A stretch of DNA of 64,000 nt, taken from assembly GCA_023151255.1 (NCBI GenBank), contig JAKLJG010000002.1:213774-277773 (forward strand), written 5' to 3'. Each line of letters starts with the position of its first letter. The stretch's first letter is position 1. The translations under genes and the position numbers were made by a program. The notes beneath the pieces are model-generated. The model searched no databases and was not told the DNA's origin. It saw only the letters and a program-made list of their open reading frames with translations. This document shows positions 45,638 to 54,877 of the stretch, in pieces. Origin of the DNA: Cyclobacteriaceae bacterium. GTDB taxonomy: Bacteria > Bacteroidota > Bacteroidia > Cytophagales > Cyclobacteriaceae.

Positions 45638-46069
45638 TTAGAGTTTAGATTTTTGATTCACCAGATAGCGGATGGCCATTTCGTAGCCGGTTAATCCGAA
45701 ACCGGAAATCAACCCGATGCATTTGGCGGTAATCAGGTTTTTATGCCTGAATTCCTCGCGGGCATAGATGTTGGAAATATGAACTTCAACAACCGGTGTT
45801 TGAATAGCGGCAATAGCGTCATGCAAGGCTACTGATGTATGTGTGTACGCTCCTGCATTCAGCACAATGCCATTGGCTGTAAAGCCTACCTCGTGCAATT
45901 TGTTAATCAGTTCGCCCTCCACATTCGACTGAAAATATACAAGGTTGTGTGCAGGAAACTGTTCTTTCAGTTCTTCGAAATAATTCTCAAAATCACGGCT
46001 GCCGTAAATTGCTTCTTCGCGCACACCCAGCAGGTTCAGGTTTGGTCCGTTGATGATCTGGATGGTCAT
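45638..46069 (-). CDS. aroQ: type II 3-dehydroquinate dehydratase
   Basis: 143 residues, typical of the dodecameric type II enzyme. The N-terminus INGPNLNLLGVREEAIYG and the segment NAGAYTHTSVALHDAI, then VEVHISNIYAREEFRHKN, carry the catalytic Arg, Tyr and His. It converts 3-dehydroquinate to 3-dehydroshikimate in the shikimate pathway. It lies 2 bases after a GAF protein gene and near the divergent xerD-like gene. Confidence 0.95.
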   Translation of the reverse strand: MTIQIINGPNLNLLGVREEAIYGSRDFENYFEELKEQFPAHNLVYFQSNVEGELINKLHEVGFTANGIVLNAGAYTHTSVALHDAIAAIQTPVVEVHISNIYAREEFRHKNLITAKCIGLISGFGLTGYEMAIRYLVNQKSKL

Positions 46070-46071
46070 GA

Positions 46072-47148
46072 TTATTCTCCTAAGCGGGCTTTGTAGTTTT
46101 CAATCTGGCGGATGAACTCCTGTTCTTTTCGCTGCATTTCTTCCTGTGTGGCGGCCAACTCTTCCATATTTTGCCGCATTTCTTCTTCCTGCGAACGCAT
46201 CATTTCGGCTTGCTCCTGCGAGGCCTGCAGCAGGCGTTTGGTGCGCTCGGCATTTTTTACATTTTTAAATACTGTTGCCGTGCTTTCGCACACTTTCTCT
46301 AAAAACTCCAGTTCGTGTGGTTCAAATCGCCTGAATCCGGCCATTTCAATTACGCCTTCAATACTGTCTTCTGTTTTTAACGGAAGTAAAATCAGGCAGG
46401 TTGGGTTGGCATCACCCAGGCCGGAGGTGATGTGTACATAATCGTTCGGCACTTTGTATAACAATATCTTTTCACGTTCCAGGTAGCACTGTCCGATTAG
46501 TCCCTGCCCGGGGTCGATCCGCTTTTGCATAAATTTTTTTCGCTGGTAGGCGTAGCAGCCTTTCAGTTCCAGGTAAGAATTATCTTCTCCGGCCACCACA
46601 AAAATACCGCCCTGCGTAAGGTTACAATATTCAACAAGGTTCTTCACAACGGCATATCCAAGCTCATCCAGGTTTTCATGTGCCCTTAATATTTCGCCAA
46701 ATTTGGCAAGCCCTTCATTAACCCATTGTCGCTTTTCCGACTGCTCGCGGTCGGCCGCCAGTTTGTCCCTAAACGTGTGCAGTGTTTCGAGCAGCTGTTT
46801 GTTTTCAAAGTTATCCGGCAAGCTGACCGTAAGATTACCGCTGCCAAGTTCATTGACATAGGTGGAAATCAAACCCATCTGTTCTTTTTCCTTACCGGCC
46901 AGGTTAAGCAGAAAATTTTCGCGGCTGGCAATGCGTTGGGCCAGGTAATAAAATGAGCCACCCAGCACAACAGGCGCGGAGAGGATAATCCAATGGAGCG
47001 GGTTTGATGAATACAGGCTTGCCAGGTTTTTCAATGAAAAGGAGAGGCCCTTAATCCAAAGATCAATAAGCAAAGAGCCCAGCGGAAACAACAAACCGAG
47101 CCCAATGCCAATGCGGGTAAGGTTGTTAATGATACGGGAGGATTTCAC
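46072..47148 (-). CDS. membrane GAF protein with C-terminal coiled coil
   Basis: 358 residues with two N-terminal membrane helices (about 12-33 and 50-68), a coiled/linker region, GAF (about 150-290; GQGLIGQCYLEREKILLYKV) and a Glu/Gln-rich coiled coil (about 295-355; EEEMRQNMEELAATQEE). It is a paralog of the GAF regions in the sensor block at 25468-33201, but lies about 13 kb away with aroQ. No catalytic domain; role unknown, possibly another input to the same switch. Confidence 0.85.
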   Translation of the reverse strand: MKSSRIINNLTRIGIGLGLLFPLGSLLIDLWIKGLSFSLKNLASLYSSNPLHWIILSAPVVLGGSFYYLAQRIASRENFLLNLAGKEKEQMGLISTYVNELGSGNLTVSLPDNFENKQLLETLHTFRDKLAADREQSEKRQWVNEGLAKFGEILRAHENLDELGYAVVKNLVEYCNLTQGGIFVVAGEDNSYLELKGCYAYQRKKFMQKRIDPGQGLIGQCYLEREKILLYKVPNDYVHITSGLGDANPTCLILLPLKTEDSIEGVIEMAGFRRFEPHELEFLEKVCESTATVFKNVKNAERTKRLLQASQEQAEMMRSQEEEMRQNMEELAATQEEMQRKEQEFIRQIENYKARLGE

Positions 47149-47194
47149 AATTGCTAAAATAACAACGTATTAACCGATTATCTAAATACCCTTC

Positions 47195-47202
47195 TATTTT
47201 TG
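47195..47202 (+). promoter_or_regulatory. candidate -7 box for the xerD-like gene
   Basis: TATTTTTG, an exact TAnnTTTG match, 16 bases before the ATG at 47219. No clear -33 element was found. Confidence 0.3.
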
Positions 47203-47218
47203 TTTGAAAATAAGGTAA

Positions 47219-48127
47219 ATGACCTGGGCAAGTTATACTAAACAGTTTGCACACTACCTGAAGTTGGAGCGCTCGCTTTCCCAAAACTCCATTGATGCCT
47301 ACACGCATGATATTGAGTTACTGGCCCGGTTTTTAGAACTTAAAAAGGAAGAAGTTGCTCCACCTGCGCTCAAAACAAAGCACATTAAAGAATTTTTAAA
47401 ATATGTAAATGACCTGGGCATGAGCGCCTATAGCCAGGCCCGGATACTTTCAGGGATTAAGGCGTTTTATAAGTACCTGTTGTTCGAAGAACGGATTACA
47501 ACCGATCCAACTGAATTAATAGAAGGCCCAAAAATTGGTCGCAAGCTACCTGATACACTCAGCTATCCTGAAATTGAAAAACTGTTTGAAGCAATAGATC
47601 TTTCTAAACCTGAAGGAGGAAGAAACCGGGCTATACTGGAAGTATTGTATGGTTCGGGTTTACGTGTATCTGAACTTGTTAATCTGCAGTTGAATAATAT
47701 TTATTTTGATATTGGTTTTATCCGTGTAATCGGCAAAGGCAATAAGGAACGGCTTGTACCGGTCGGCCGTGATGCACAGAAGTATTTGAAAATCTATATT
47801 GAAGAAATCAGGGGGAAGTATCCACACAAAGCCCCTCAAAAGGGAAACGAATCGTTTGTCTTTCTGAATCGTCATGGTAAAAAACTAACCCGCGTGATGG
47901 TGTTTACCATTATCAAAAACCTGGCGGGCGCCATTGGTCTTAAAAAAACAATCAGTCCGCATACGTTTCGGCATTCATTTGCCACCCATTTAATCGAAGG
48001 CGGTGCGGATTTGCGGGCCGTGCAGGAAATGCTGGGCCACGAGTCAATCACCACCACTGAAATCTATACACACTTGGATAGGGATTACCTGCGACAGGTG
48101 ATAACGGAGTTTCACCCCAGGAGGTAA
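47219..48127 (+). CDS. xerD: XerC/XerD-type tyrosine recombinase
   Basis: 302 residues with N-terminal core-binding domain (about 1-90) and the catalytic set Arg149 (GSGLRVSEL), Lys173, His248, Arg251 (HTFRHSFATH), His274 (LGHESI) and Tyr283 (EIYTHL). The complete set and length match chromosomal Xer recombinases that resolve chromosome dimers at dif with FtsK. Divergent position next to aroQ is a common Bacteroidetes arrangement. XerC and XerD cannot be separated with certainty from the sequence alone. Confidence 0.93.
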   Translation: MTWASYTKQFAHYLKLERSLSQNSIDAYTHDIELLARFLELKKEEVAPPALKTKHIKEFLKYVNDLGMSAYSQARILSGIKAFYKYLLFEERITTDPTELIEGPKIGRKLPDTLSYPEIEKLFEAIDLSKPEGGRNRAILEVLYGSGLRVSELVNLQLNNIYFDIGFIRVIGKGNKERLVPVGRDAQKYLKIYIEEIRGKYPHKAPQKGNESFVFLNRHGKKLTRVMVFTIIKNLAGAIGLKKTISPHTFRHSFATHLIEGGADLRAVQEMLGHESITTTEIYTHLDRDYLRQVITEFHPRR

Positions 48128-48173
48128 AGAGGCTGCATTTTCTTTGTATTTTTAACAACGAATTATCGTATTC

Positions 48174-48737
48174 ATGAAAAAAGTGCTAACAACGGGCTTC
48201 GGGTTTATTCTTGTTATTTTGAGTTTCGCTCAGGATTTTGAGATTGCCGTAGAGAAAGGCATCGATTTAAAAAAGTACCAGACATTTACTATAGTAAAAG
48301 GAGCAGTTATTTCCGGGAGTGACCAGCCCATCGATGCAAACAGTTTGTATTACGAGATAAAACCAATCATCGTTCGCGAATTAAAGCGAAAAGGATATAC
48401 GTACCAGGATTCGGCCGCGGAGCTTACCGTTACGTACGTCATTGAATCGATAATGCGTACCGATGTGCAGCGGCTCGGCCCGTTAGGTCAGGCTCCTGCC
48501 AGTAACCCGGCCATGGTTGATCAATCGCAAACCTGGTCGCGCGAGTTCAGGCAGGGAACGCTTATCCTTAACCTGGTCGATGCTTCACGCAAAACTACCG
48601 TCTGGTCGGCCGAAGGAACAATGGATATTTCACGCACCCGCGGAGGTAACTTGCTTGATTATGCTGTGAAAAGTGCCTTCCGGAAATTTCCGGATAAAAC
48701 GAAAGACGAAAGAAAAGCTACAAAGAAAAAAGGCTGA
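48174..48737 (+). CDS. DUF4136 lipoprotein-like/secreted protein
   Basis: 187 residues. A signal sequence at 1-20 (ending SFAQ) is followed by the DUF4136 core: LKKYQTFTIVKGAV, VRELKRKGYTYQDSAAELTVTY and LILNLVDASRKTTVWSAEG. The family is common in Bacteroidetes envelopes but of unknown role. The stop lies inside a bidirectional terminator hairpin. It is 46 bases after the recombinase stop. Confidence 0.85.
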   Translation: MKKVLTTGFGFILVILSFAQDFEIAVEKGIDLKKYQTFTIVKGAVISGSDQPIDANSLYYEIKPIIVRELKRKGYTYQDSAAELTVTYVIESIMRTDVQRLGPLGQAPASNPAMVDQSQTWSREFRQGTLILNLVDASRKTTVWSAEGTMDISRTRGGNLLDYAVKSAFRKFPDKTKDERKATKKKG

Positions 48738-48753
48738 GGATTCCTCAGCCTTT
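48732..48753. terminator. bidirectional terminator between convergent genes
   Basis: GGCTGAGG (48732-48739) and CCTCAGCC (48743-48750) form an 8-bp stem with a 3-base loop, with AAAAA before and TTT after. It contains the DUF4136 stop and lies just before the convergent barrel gene. Confidence 0.75.
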
Positions 48754-48772
48754 GATTATGCAAAAGCGTTGA

Positions 48773-49237
48773 CTACTTTCTAAGCTTGAAACGTGCGCCA
48801 AAGAAAAGCCCCAGTTGGTCAGCATCGCCTAACACAAACTTCAGTTCGGTAAACGGCTCCCAGTTTTTGCCAATATTAAAGTTGGCACCAACGCCAAGGT
48901 TAATTCCTACCTCACTGTTACCGTCAAAACCCTCAACTTTTGCGCTAAAAAGGTTAATGCCAGCCAGTCCGTAAAAATCAGCTGAGCCTGATTTATTAAA
49001 ATAGTACATTGCGTTAACGTTAAATTCCCACCAGCTAACCGGGTCTTCCGGCAACCAGTAAATAAAGCTGGGGGCAATAGCCACCTTATCGTTAATACCA
49101 AACTCACCGTTTACACCAAGGCCAAGCTCTTCTACTTCAGTACCGTAGCCGAGAAATACCCCAATCTTTTGAGCAACTGTGTCTTGTGCCGTTAAAATCA
49201 AACCAACGATAACCAATACTCCGAATAATCTTTTCAT
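48773..49237 (-). CDS. small outer-membrane beta-barrel protein
   Basis: 154 residues from ATG 49237 (a TTG at 49264 was rejected). A signal peptide spans about 1-23 (ending VAQ), and then alternating strands such as VAIAPSFIYWLPEDP and WEPFTELKFVLGDADQLGLFFGARFKL suggest a compact OmpW/OprF-like barrel. Function is not identified. Candidate promoter box TAGTTTTG is 24 bases upstream. Confidence 0.78.
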   Translation of the reverse strand: MKRLFGVLVIVGLILTAQDTVAQKIGVFLGYGTEVEELGLGVNGEFGINDKVAIAPSFIYWLPEDPVSWWEFNVNAMYYFNKSGSADFYGLAGINLFSAKVEGFDGNSEVGINLGVGANFNIGKNWEPFTELKFVLGDADQLGLFFGARFKLRK

Positions 49238-49261
49238 TTCAAATGTGTTAATGTTTGAATA

Positions 49262-49269
49262 CAAAACTA
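49262..49269 (-). promoter_or_regulatory. candidate -7 box for the small barrel gene
   Basis: Minus-strand TAGTTTTG (plus-strand CAAAACTA), exact TAnnTTTG, 24 bases ahead of the ATG at 49237. No clear -33 TTG. Confidence 0.3.
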
Positions 49270-49291
49270 TTATTTTCTAACTATCGGGAAA

Positions 49292-50332
49292 ATGCATTTG
49301 TACAGATTTTTTATCAGTCCGCTTCTGTTCATGTTCGATGCTGAACGGGTTCATCATTTTATCTTTCGAATACTTTGGCTTTTAGGAAAAGTACCCGGCA
49401 CTCGCAGATTACTGGCAGCGTTATACGAGGTTCAGTCACCATGGTTGGGACGAACCGTGTTCGGACTGAAGTTTGAAAACCCGGTTGGCCTGGCGGCCGG
49501 CTTTGATAAAGATGCCCGACTGATTGATGAGTTGGCCTGTTTTGGATTCGGATTTATTGAGATAGGAACGTTGACCCCGAAACCGCAACCGGGTAATGAA
49601 AAACCCAGGCTGTTCCGCCTGCCGGCCGATAAGGCGCTGATTAATCGGATGGGCTTTAATAATGAAGGTGTGCTGGCGGCAGTTGAACGGTTAAAAAAAA
49701 GAAAGTCCACCATTATAGTCGGGGGTAATATTGGGAAGAACAAAGATACGCCTAATGAAAAGGCACTGGATGACTATGCCTATTGTGTTGAAGCACTTTA
49801 TTTATATGTGGATTATTTTGTAGTGAATGTCAGCTCACCCAACACACCGGGCCTGCGTGAGTTGCAGGAGAAGGAACCGTTAAGGAAGTTGCTTGCCTAT
49901 GTAAAGGCGTTGGCAGGCTCAAAAGAAAAAGCAAAACCAGTACTCTTAAAAATTGCCCCTGATCTTACCGTGGAGCAACTTGATGATGTTATTAAAATTC
50001 TGAAAGAGACCAAAACGGACGGGATTATTGCCACCAACACCACCACCTCGCGCGAAGGATTGGTAACTGATCAAAATACTCTTGAAAAGATTGGCGCAGG
50101 CGGGTTAAGCGGCAAACCACTGTCCAGTAAATCGACCGAAGTAATAAAATATTTGCGCAGGCAACTCGGGCCGGATTATCCCATTATTGGCGTAGGCGGA
50201 ATCATGTCGGTGGATGATGCCCTGGAAAAACTAAAAGCCGGTGCCAATCTTATCCAGATCTACACCGGCTTTGTATATGAGGGTCCTTCGTTTGTCAGGC
50301 AGATTAATCGGGCGTTGCTTAAAAATTCCTGA
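49292..50332 (+). CDS. pyrD: dihydroorotate dehydrogenase, quinone-dependent class 2
   Basis: 346 residues. The N-terminal helical membrane-association region (about 1-45) distinguishes class 2. The FMN/active-site motifs are [31 protein letters not shown], catalytic Ser in [14 protein letters not shown], and [11 protein letters not shown]. It oxidises dihydroorotate to orotate with quinone, the fourth pyrimidine step. It diverges from a barrel gene over 54 bases and its 3' end overlaps the sprF-like gene by 14 bases. Confidence 0.96.
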   Translation: MHLYRFFISPLLFMFDAERVHHFIFRILWLLGKVPGTRRLLAALYEVQSPWLGRTVFGLKFENPVGLAAGFDKDARLIDELACFGFGFIEIGTLTPKPQPGNEKPRLFRLPADKALINRMGFNNEGVLAAVERLKKRKSTIIVGGNIGKNKDTPNEKALDDYAYCVEALYLYVDYFVVNVSSPNTPGLRELQEKEPLRKLLAYVKALAGSKEKAKPVLLKIAPDLTVEQLDDVIKILKETKTDGIIATNTTTSREGLVTDQNTLEKIGAGGLSGKPLSSKSTEVIKYLRRQLGPDYPIIGVGGIMSVDDALEKLKAGANLIQIYTGFVYEGPSFVRQINRALLKNS

Positions 50333-51221
50333 TGGTGCCGGCATCATGGAATTTAAGTGCTTTCAGCCGGGCAGCAATAATAAATTCGTGGGTGGTGAAC
50401 CGCGCGCCTACCGATTGTCCGGTCGGCAACTCAAATACATAACCTACGCGAAAATGGTCACCCAGTTCAATCTGGGCCATGCAGCCCAGCGTACCCAGGT
50501 CGCGGGTAAACAATGCCAGCGTATAACTGTTGTCGGCTGTCATGGCCACACCAACATCATACGAGAACGGAGCGCTGGCTTCACCGCGCAGCAATACCCA
50601 GGGCTTTAGTTTAATGCGGTAACTCATCTGCCATACATACGCACCCAGCACATAGAAATTCTGGTTATACAGGCCCGTGGCCATGGAGTCGGCATCGGTT
50701 GACCGTTTCAGCATTTTGGGCATGGCTATACTGAACAGAAATTTTTCATTACTGAGCATCATGCCAGCGCCTATGGTGGGCCGTAACTCACTTTGGTTGC
50801 TGAACTTCGGATCATCGGGGTTAATGGTAAGCCCGCTGTAATCGGTGCGGTAGTTCACAAATCCACCCTGTAATCCGAACGACAGTTGCATTGTATTTTT
50901 CAGCGGCACATGGTAGCCGTAGGTAAGTTGCATTTCGGTGGTGTTATCCGATCCGATTTTATCCTGCAACATAATCAGCCCTACACCCATGCGGTTATCG
51001 GCCAAAGCAACGTGCCCGGCAGCGTTAAAGGTTTCGGGGCTGCCGTCAAAGCCGGCCCACTGCTTACGGTAAGCCACCGAGCCGGTGAGGTTGCGTGAAT
51101 AGCCGGAATAAGCCGGATTGATCAACAGGGGTGTAGTGAGATACTGTGAGTACAACGGATCTTGTTGCGCCACAACTGTGATGCTACTCAGCAGGAACAG
51201 AAATGAGAAGGTCTTTTTCAT
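50319..51221 (-). CDS. PorP/SprF family T9SS outer-membrane protein
   Basis: 300 residues. A signal peptide (1-18, VVAQ) is followed by the PorP/SprF signature: [26 protein letters not shown], then [16 protein letters not shown] and a barrel. SprF-type proteins help export or anchor specific large adhesins such as SprB. Here it lies 3 bases downstream of a large CHU_C-domain protein gene, the same pairing as sprB-sprF. Confidence 0.93.
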   Translation of the reverse strand: MKKTFSFLFLLSSITVVAQQDPLYSQYLTTPLLINPAYSGYSRNLTGSVAYRKQWAGFDGSPETFNAAGHVALADNRMGVGLIMLQDKIGSDNTTEMQLTYGYHVPLKNTMQLSFGLQGGFVNYRTDYSGLTINPDDPKFSNQSELRPTIGAGMMLSNEKFLFSIAMPKMLKRSTDADSMATGLYNQNFYVLGAYVWQMSYRIKLKPWVLLRGEASAPFSYDVGVAMTADNSYTLALFTRDLGTLGCMAQIELGDHFRVGYVFELPTGQSVGARFTTHEFIIAARLKALKFHDAGTIRNF

Positions 51222-51224
51222 GAC

Positions 51225-53525
51225 TCAGCGTTTAAGGGTTATGAAACCGTTGTACGATTTGCCATTGGTCAGATCGATTTTGTAGAAATAGGTTCCGGCT
51301 GGTAATTCTTTACCATCGGATGAGAAACCGGTAAATACGCGCGTCAGGTTATCATAATCTTTGGTTTCAAATACTACCTGTCCCCACCGGTTGAAGATGC
51401 GCACGTTGTTGTTTTCCGAACCTTCCACCACGCCTATGTATCTAATTAGCAAAAAGTCGTTGTAGCCGTCACCATCCGGAGTGATACCGTTGTACACTAC
51501 AATTTCACCCACCACTTCAATGTCAATAACCTGCTGCACACATAGCCCATCGAGGTCACATACTTCAAGCGTAATGCGGTCAATACCGGTAAATGGATTG
51601 CCGGAGTAATCAATAACCAGGTTATACGAAGCATCAATGAAGGCTGCGATGCCGCGCGAAGTTTCATTATTAATTACGCGGAGGGTAGAAAAATCCAGAT
51701 TGTTATCCGGGTCGCTTACCATTTGCGTCAGATCAACCTGCACGCGCCCTTCTATCTGCGATGCCAGCGGTGCGGTGTTGATTACCGGAGGCTGATTGGT
51801 AGGATTGCCCCCGCCACACGGAGGTGTAAGCACTGTGACTACCACCGGATCGGAAGGCAGGCTGGGGCAGTTGGCGCCCGGCACTTTAACCACCAGAAAA
51901 TACACACCCGTGGCATTTACGGTAAGGCTCTGCGTGGTGGCGCCATTTGACCAGGCGTATTCAAAGTTTGCCGGTCCGGTCAGTTCAACAGAGCCGCTGC
52001 CGCAGATAACCGTGTTGCCGGTGATGGTAATAGTGGGTTTGGCGGGTGCGGGTATAACTGTAAGGTTTACAACATCCGAAGGGTCGCTTACGCAGGTACC
52101 GTCACCCACCTGCACCGTGTAGCTGCCTGACTGATTGGCCAGGATTTGCTGTGTTGCATCGGTAAGTGCTGTGCCATCTCTGGACCAGATGTATTGCGCA
52201 AAGCCTGCCGGGGCAGAAAGAAAAATAAAGCTGCCTTCGCAGAAACTGATTGATCCCGAAGGATTAATGGCCGGTGTGGGTATAATCACCACCGTTGCCG
52301 TTACCATAACGCGCGCGCTCTCGCAATTGGTGTCGGGATCGAAAATGCTGACGTAATAATTTTTTGTAGCGCTCAGAGCAGGTGTTTCAAACGATGGACC
52401 GGTGTGTACCAGGTTATTGAAAATGGGGTCGTCATACCAGCGGTATTCCTGGGTACCGGTGGCACCCGTTGCCGTAAGCGTAACCGTACCCGGTCCGCAG
52501 CGGCTTACACCCGGAGCTGTGGGTGATGATGGAGGTACGCAGGGCGACACGGTAAAAGGCGCTGAAACAAGTAAACTCCACACCCCTTCCGAATCCTTTA
52601 CACGGATGCTGAGCAGGTGATTGCCGGTTGGAACACCGGTCATGTCGATTGCAACCAACTGGTCAAGGGTTGCGCCCGGAGTAATACCTGGTATGGGTGT
52701 TCCGGTACCGGTGCCGTGTTCATCGTCAATAAAATATTGAGCGGCTACTATCTGGCGGTTGGCCAATGGATTGGAGTTCAGGATATAAAACGTTCGTATT
52801 TCGGCATGACTCCAGCGGTTTTTATTGTCGCGATAGCGGAAACCGATTTTGTGAAAACCGGGTGTGAGCGAGCCCGGCAGGTTAATGGCAAAGGAATTAT
52901 TTTGCGGACTGCCCGGGGTGATGGTGAGTGGTGTGTTGTTGCCTGCACCCAAATCGGTATTGAAAAAATACTCTCCACGGGTTATACTGGTGGCCGGATC
53001 AGACGTTACGGGCGGAACAACATAAAACGTTCTGGCTTCACCGTGCGTCCAGCGGCCGCGGTTATCGCGGAAGCGGAATATAATGAGATGAAACCCCGGC
53101 GTGAGTGCGCCTATATTAACTGGCAGCGCCAGGTTAACAGAACTGCCGGGTGTAAAAGCAATGGCTGTTCCGTTGCCGAAACCCGGGTCGTTGTCGAAGA
53201 AATACTCACCGCTAACCAGATTGGAAGCCGTTACCGGTGGCGTTAGAATATAAAATGTGGTGATGTTCGGGTGGCTCCACGTGCCGTTGTTTTGCCGGAT
53301 GCGAAAACCAAGCCGGTGAAAGCCCGGAGCTAATGCCGTGGTGGGCACATTAAATGAAAAGGACACGTTGGCGGCCGGTGTGGAAACAGTTACCGGTGTT
53401 CCGTTGCCATGACCCGGATCGGTATTAATAAAATACTCAGCGCGGTTGATGGTCTGGGCAAAGGTTGATTTACTAAGCAGGAGTAAAAGTAAAAGAATGC
53501 CGTGGACAGTCGGCCGATAGTCCAT
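51225..53525 (-). CDS. adhesin-like T9SS cargo with four tandem repeats and CHU_C domain
   Basis: 766 residues from ATG 53525, giving a clean signal peptide (LLLLLLLSKSTFAQ, ends at 24). Two in-frame upstream starts (ATG 53591, TTG 53612) would add residues encoded by a repeat-like DNA stretch. Residues about 29-330 hold four tandem copies of a unit of about 77 residues starting (A/G)EYFxxxDPGxGNGT and ending (F/W)xHxxxxTFYI. Next come several Ig-like domains with GPANFEYAWSNGATTQSL, then a CHU_C gliding motility C-terminal domain (IVVYNGITPDGDGYNDFL, NRWGQVVFETKDYDN, GTYFYKIDLTNGKSYNGFI). This is a type-B T9SS sorting signal for export and surface attachment. It is followed 3 bases later by the sprF-like gene. 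Confidence 0.85.
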   Translation of the reverse strand: MDYRPTVHGILLLLLLLSKSTFAQTINRAEYFINTDPGHGNGTPVTVSTPAANVSFSFNVPTTALAPGFHRLGFRIRQNNGTWSHPNITTFYILTPPVTASNLVSGEYFFDNDPGFGNGTAIAFTPGSSVNLALPVNIGALTPGFHLIIFRFRDNRGRWTHGEARTFYVVPPVTSDPATSITRGEYFFNTDLGAGNNTPLTITPGSPQNNSFAINLPGSLTPGFHKIGFRYRDNKNRWSHAEIRTFYILNSNPLANRQIVAAQYFIDDEHGTGTGTPIPGITPGATLDQLVAIDMTGVPTGNHLLSIRVKDSEGVWSLLVSAPFTVSPCVPPSSPTAPGVSRCGPGTVTLTATGATGTQEYRWYDDPIFNNLVHTGPSFETPALSATKNYYVSIFDPDTNCESARVMVTATVVIIPTPAINPSGSISFCEGSFIFLSAPAGFAQYIWSRDGTALTDATQQILANQSGSYTVQVGDGTCVSDPSDVVNLTVIPAPAKPTITITGNTVICGSGSVELTGPANFEYAWSNGATTQSLTVNATGVYFLVVKVPGANCPSLPSDPVVVTVLTPPCGGGNPTNQPPVINTAPLASQIEGRVQVDLTQMVSDPDNNLDFSTLRVINNETSRGIAAFIDASYNLVIDYSGNPFTGIDRITLEVCDLDGLCVQQVIDIEVVGEIVVYNGITPDGDGYNDFLLIRYIGVVEGSENNNVRIFNRWGQVVFETKDYDNLTRVFTGFSSDGKELPAGTYFYKIDLTNGKSYNGFITLKR

Positions 53526-53576
53526 CGCTGAAAGACCACATACTATCGACCATGGACTGTACTTAGTAAAACGATT
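53500..53576. repeat. dispersed GTCCATxG/ATGGAC repeat fragment (candidate)
   Basis: The 77 bases hold recurring GTCCAT, ATGGAC, CTATCG and GACCA words, with inverted GTCCAT (53519-53524 area) and ATGGAC (near 53553). On the minus strand one frame reads PWSIVCGLSAMDYRPTVHG. Such MVYGPWSMDYG-like translations are typical of dispersed repeats in several Bacteroidetes genomes. It lies across the start region of the adhesin-like gene. Copy number elsewhere is not known from this window. Confidence 0.4.
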
Positions 53577-53616
53577 GAACCTTCCTTTCATGGTGTGCTG
53601 CGTATTACGCAAAACA

Positions 53617-54753
53617 TCAGTTATTCACACGGCCCTGTACCTGCACATTGAGTGTACCGTTGGGTGCAATGGTGGTATTCTGGATGTTGACAGCTGTAAC
53701 CTGCGGTATGGGTGGCATGGGCGAGGTGTCAAAGCCACTACCCGGATCACCACCTTGCGGGAAGGGATAGCTGCCTCCGTAAATACCCACATCCGTGCCA
53801 TCGGTGGCGTAGTTCTTGCCGGGAGATGACGACTGCAAACGGTAGTTATAGGTGATGTTGTAGGTATCGTTGTTGGGCACGTTAACGAAAAGGGGGTTAG
53901 TGCCGGTCAGGTTGCCGCTGCCGGAATTGGCTCCGCCACCGGCTCCCAGATAGGTAGCTTCAAAAACGTTGGTTGGATTGTACGATGAAGCAGCGCCAAT
54001 AGTATTCTGATTGGAAATGTTTTTATTGAAAGTGCAGAATACTACCTCTCCGTTGAATACATTACTGGATGACCGGACAAATATGTTATTGGTTATAAGC
54101 GCATTCCACATAGAAGACAGATTTGAGCTGCCCAGGAATACATTGTGGTCTACTATAATAGTGTTATGATTGAAATAAGTAATAGAGGAAGTGATAATGT
54201 TGTTGGCTATTAGGATGTTGGTTGATGAGGAAGAAGTTCGGCTACTTGCGCCACCGGAGATGGAGTTAATGATGTTGTTGTAAATAGTCCAGCCAGACCC
54301 AAGAGTACTACCATTTACATAGGTATAAATATAGTTAGTCCTAATTCTGAAGATAGTGATATTGTTGGTTGCCAGGGTTCCTGAGCAATCTACATTGTTA
54401 CTTATTAGCAGCCCGGCTATAACCGAGCCCGAAGCATCCGTAGAACCATCGCGGAAAAAAGACAGATTACCTATTCGTGTTGGTTGCCCAAACTGGTTAT
54501 TAGGGCCATAACCTGCGCCAATCACCACCAGGCGTTTGCTGATGGTGAGGTTGCCGTATGAAAACCGCGTCCCGTAAATATAAATTGTATCCCCGGGTGA
54601 AGAGGCTGTCTGCGCGGCATTAAAAGATGTATTGCCCCCTTCGGCAGTTGTGGTAAACTGTGCTGGCAGGGCCGGGTCGTTGCTAACCGTGCGCACAGTG
54701 GCCAGCGATGCAAATGAAACAAACAGCAAAACAGGGTTGATAAGGGCTTTCAT
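53617..54753 (-). CDS. secreted right-handed beta-helix-like protein
   Basis: 378 residues from ATG 54753 (a TTG at 54783 was rejected). The signal peptide (about 1-21) is followed by a GDTIYIYGTRFSYGNLTISKRLVVIGAGYG opening typical of parallel beta-helix (pectate-lyase-like or DUF1565) proteins. Many short rungs NNII.., SNNV.., TNNIFVRSS, all Asn/Ser-rich, follow. There is no clear sorting domain; the last 40 residues (DTSPMPPIPQVTAVNIQNTTI) are a Pro-rich linker with a short strand. It lies 91 bases upstream of the adhesin-like gene on the same strand, so both may be co-expressed. Confidence 0.7.
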   Translation of the reverse strand: MKALINPVLLFVSFASLATVRTVSNDPALPAQFTTTAEGGNTSFNAAQTASSPGDTIYIYGTRFSYGNLTISKRLVVIGAGYGPNNQFGQPTRIGNLSFFRDGSTDASGSVIAGLLISNNVDCSGTLATNNITIFRIRTNYIYTYVNGSTLGSGWTIYNNIINSISGGASSRTSSSSTNILIANNIITSSITYFNHNTIIVDHNVFLGSSNLSSMWNALITNNIFVRSSSNVFNGEVVFCTFNKNISNQNTIGAASSYNPTNVFEATYLGAGGGANSGSGNLTGTNPLFVNVPNNDTYNITYNYRLQSSSPGKNYATDGTDVGIYGGSYPFPQGGDPGSGFDTSPMPPIPQVTAVNIQNTTIAPNGTLNVQVQGRVNN

Positions 54754-54868
54754 GGTTATTGAATTTTGTATATCAAAGAACACTTCAATAACTCATTTAT
54801 GCCTCCCCGAAAAAAGGGATTTTTCCATGTGCCTTAGGTTGGGCTGATCATTCTTTCAGGCAGACCAT

Positions 54869-54876
54869 TAGCTTTG
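54869..54876 (+). promoter_or_regulatory. TAGCTTTG box abutting the histidine kinase start
   Basis: Exact TAnnTTTG match one base ahead of the first ATG (54878). If used, transcription would start close to the second ATG at 54884, suggesting a leaderless message or chance. No -33 TTG at normal spacing. Confidence 0.25.
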
Positions 54877-54877
54877 T

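Noticed and set aside
52617..53246. Plus-strand frame of 209 codons across the adhesin-like gene
   Set aside because: It lies wholly inside the minus-strand repeat region; its length results from the tandem repeats and base composition, and it has no domain or signal.
53500..53576. Considered as a CRISPR-like or attachment-site array
   Set aside because: The word repeats are irregular, without constant spacers, and translate as the known dispersed repeat style.
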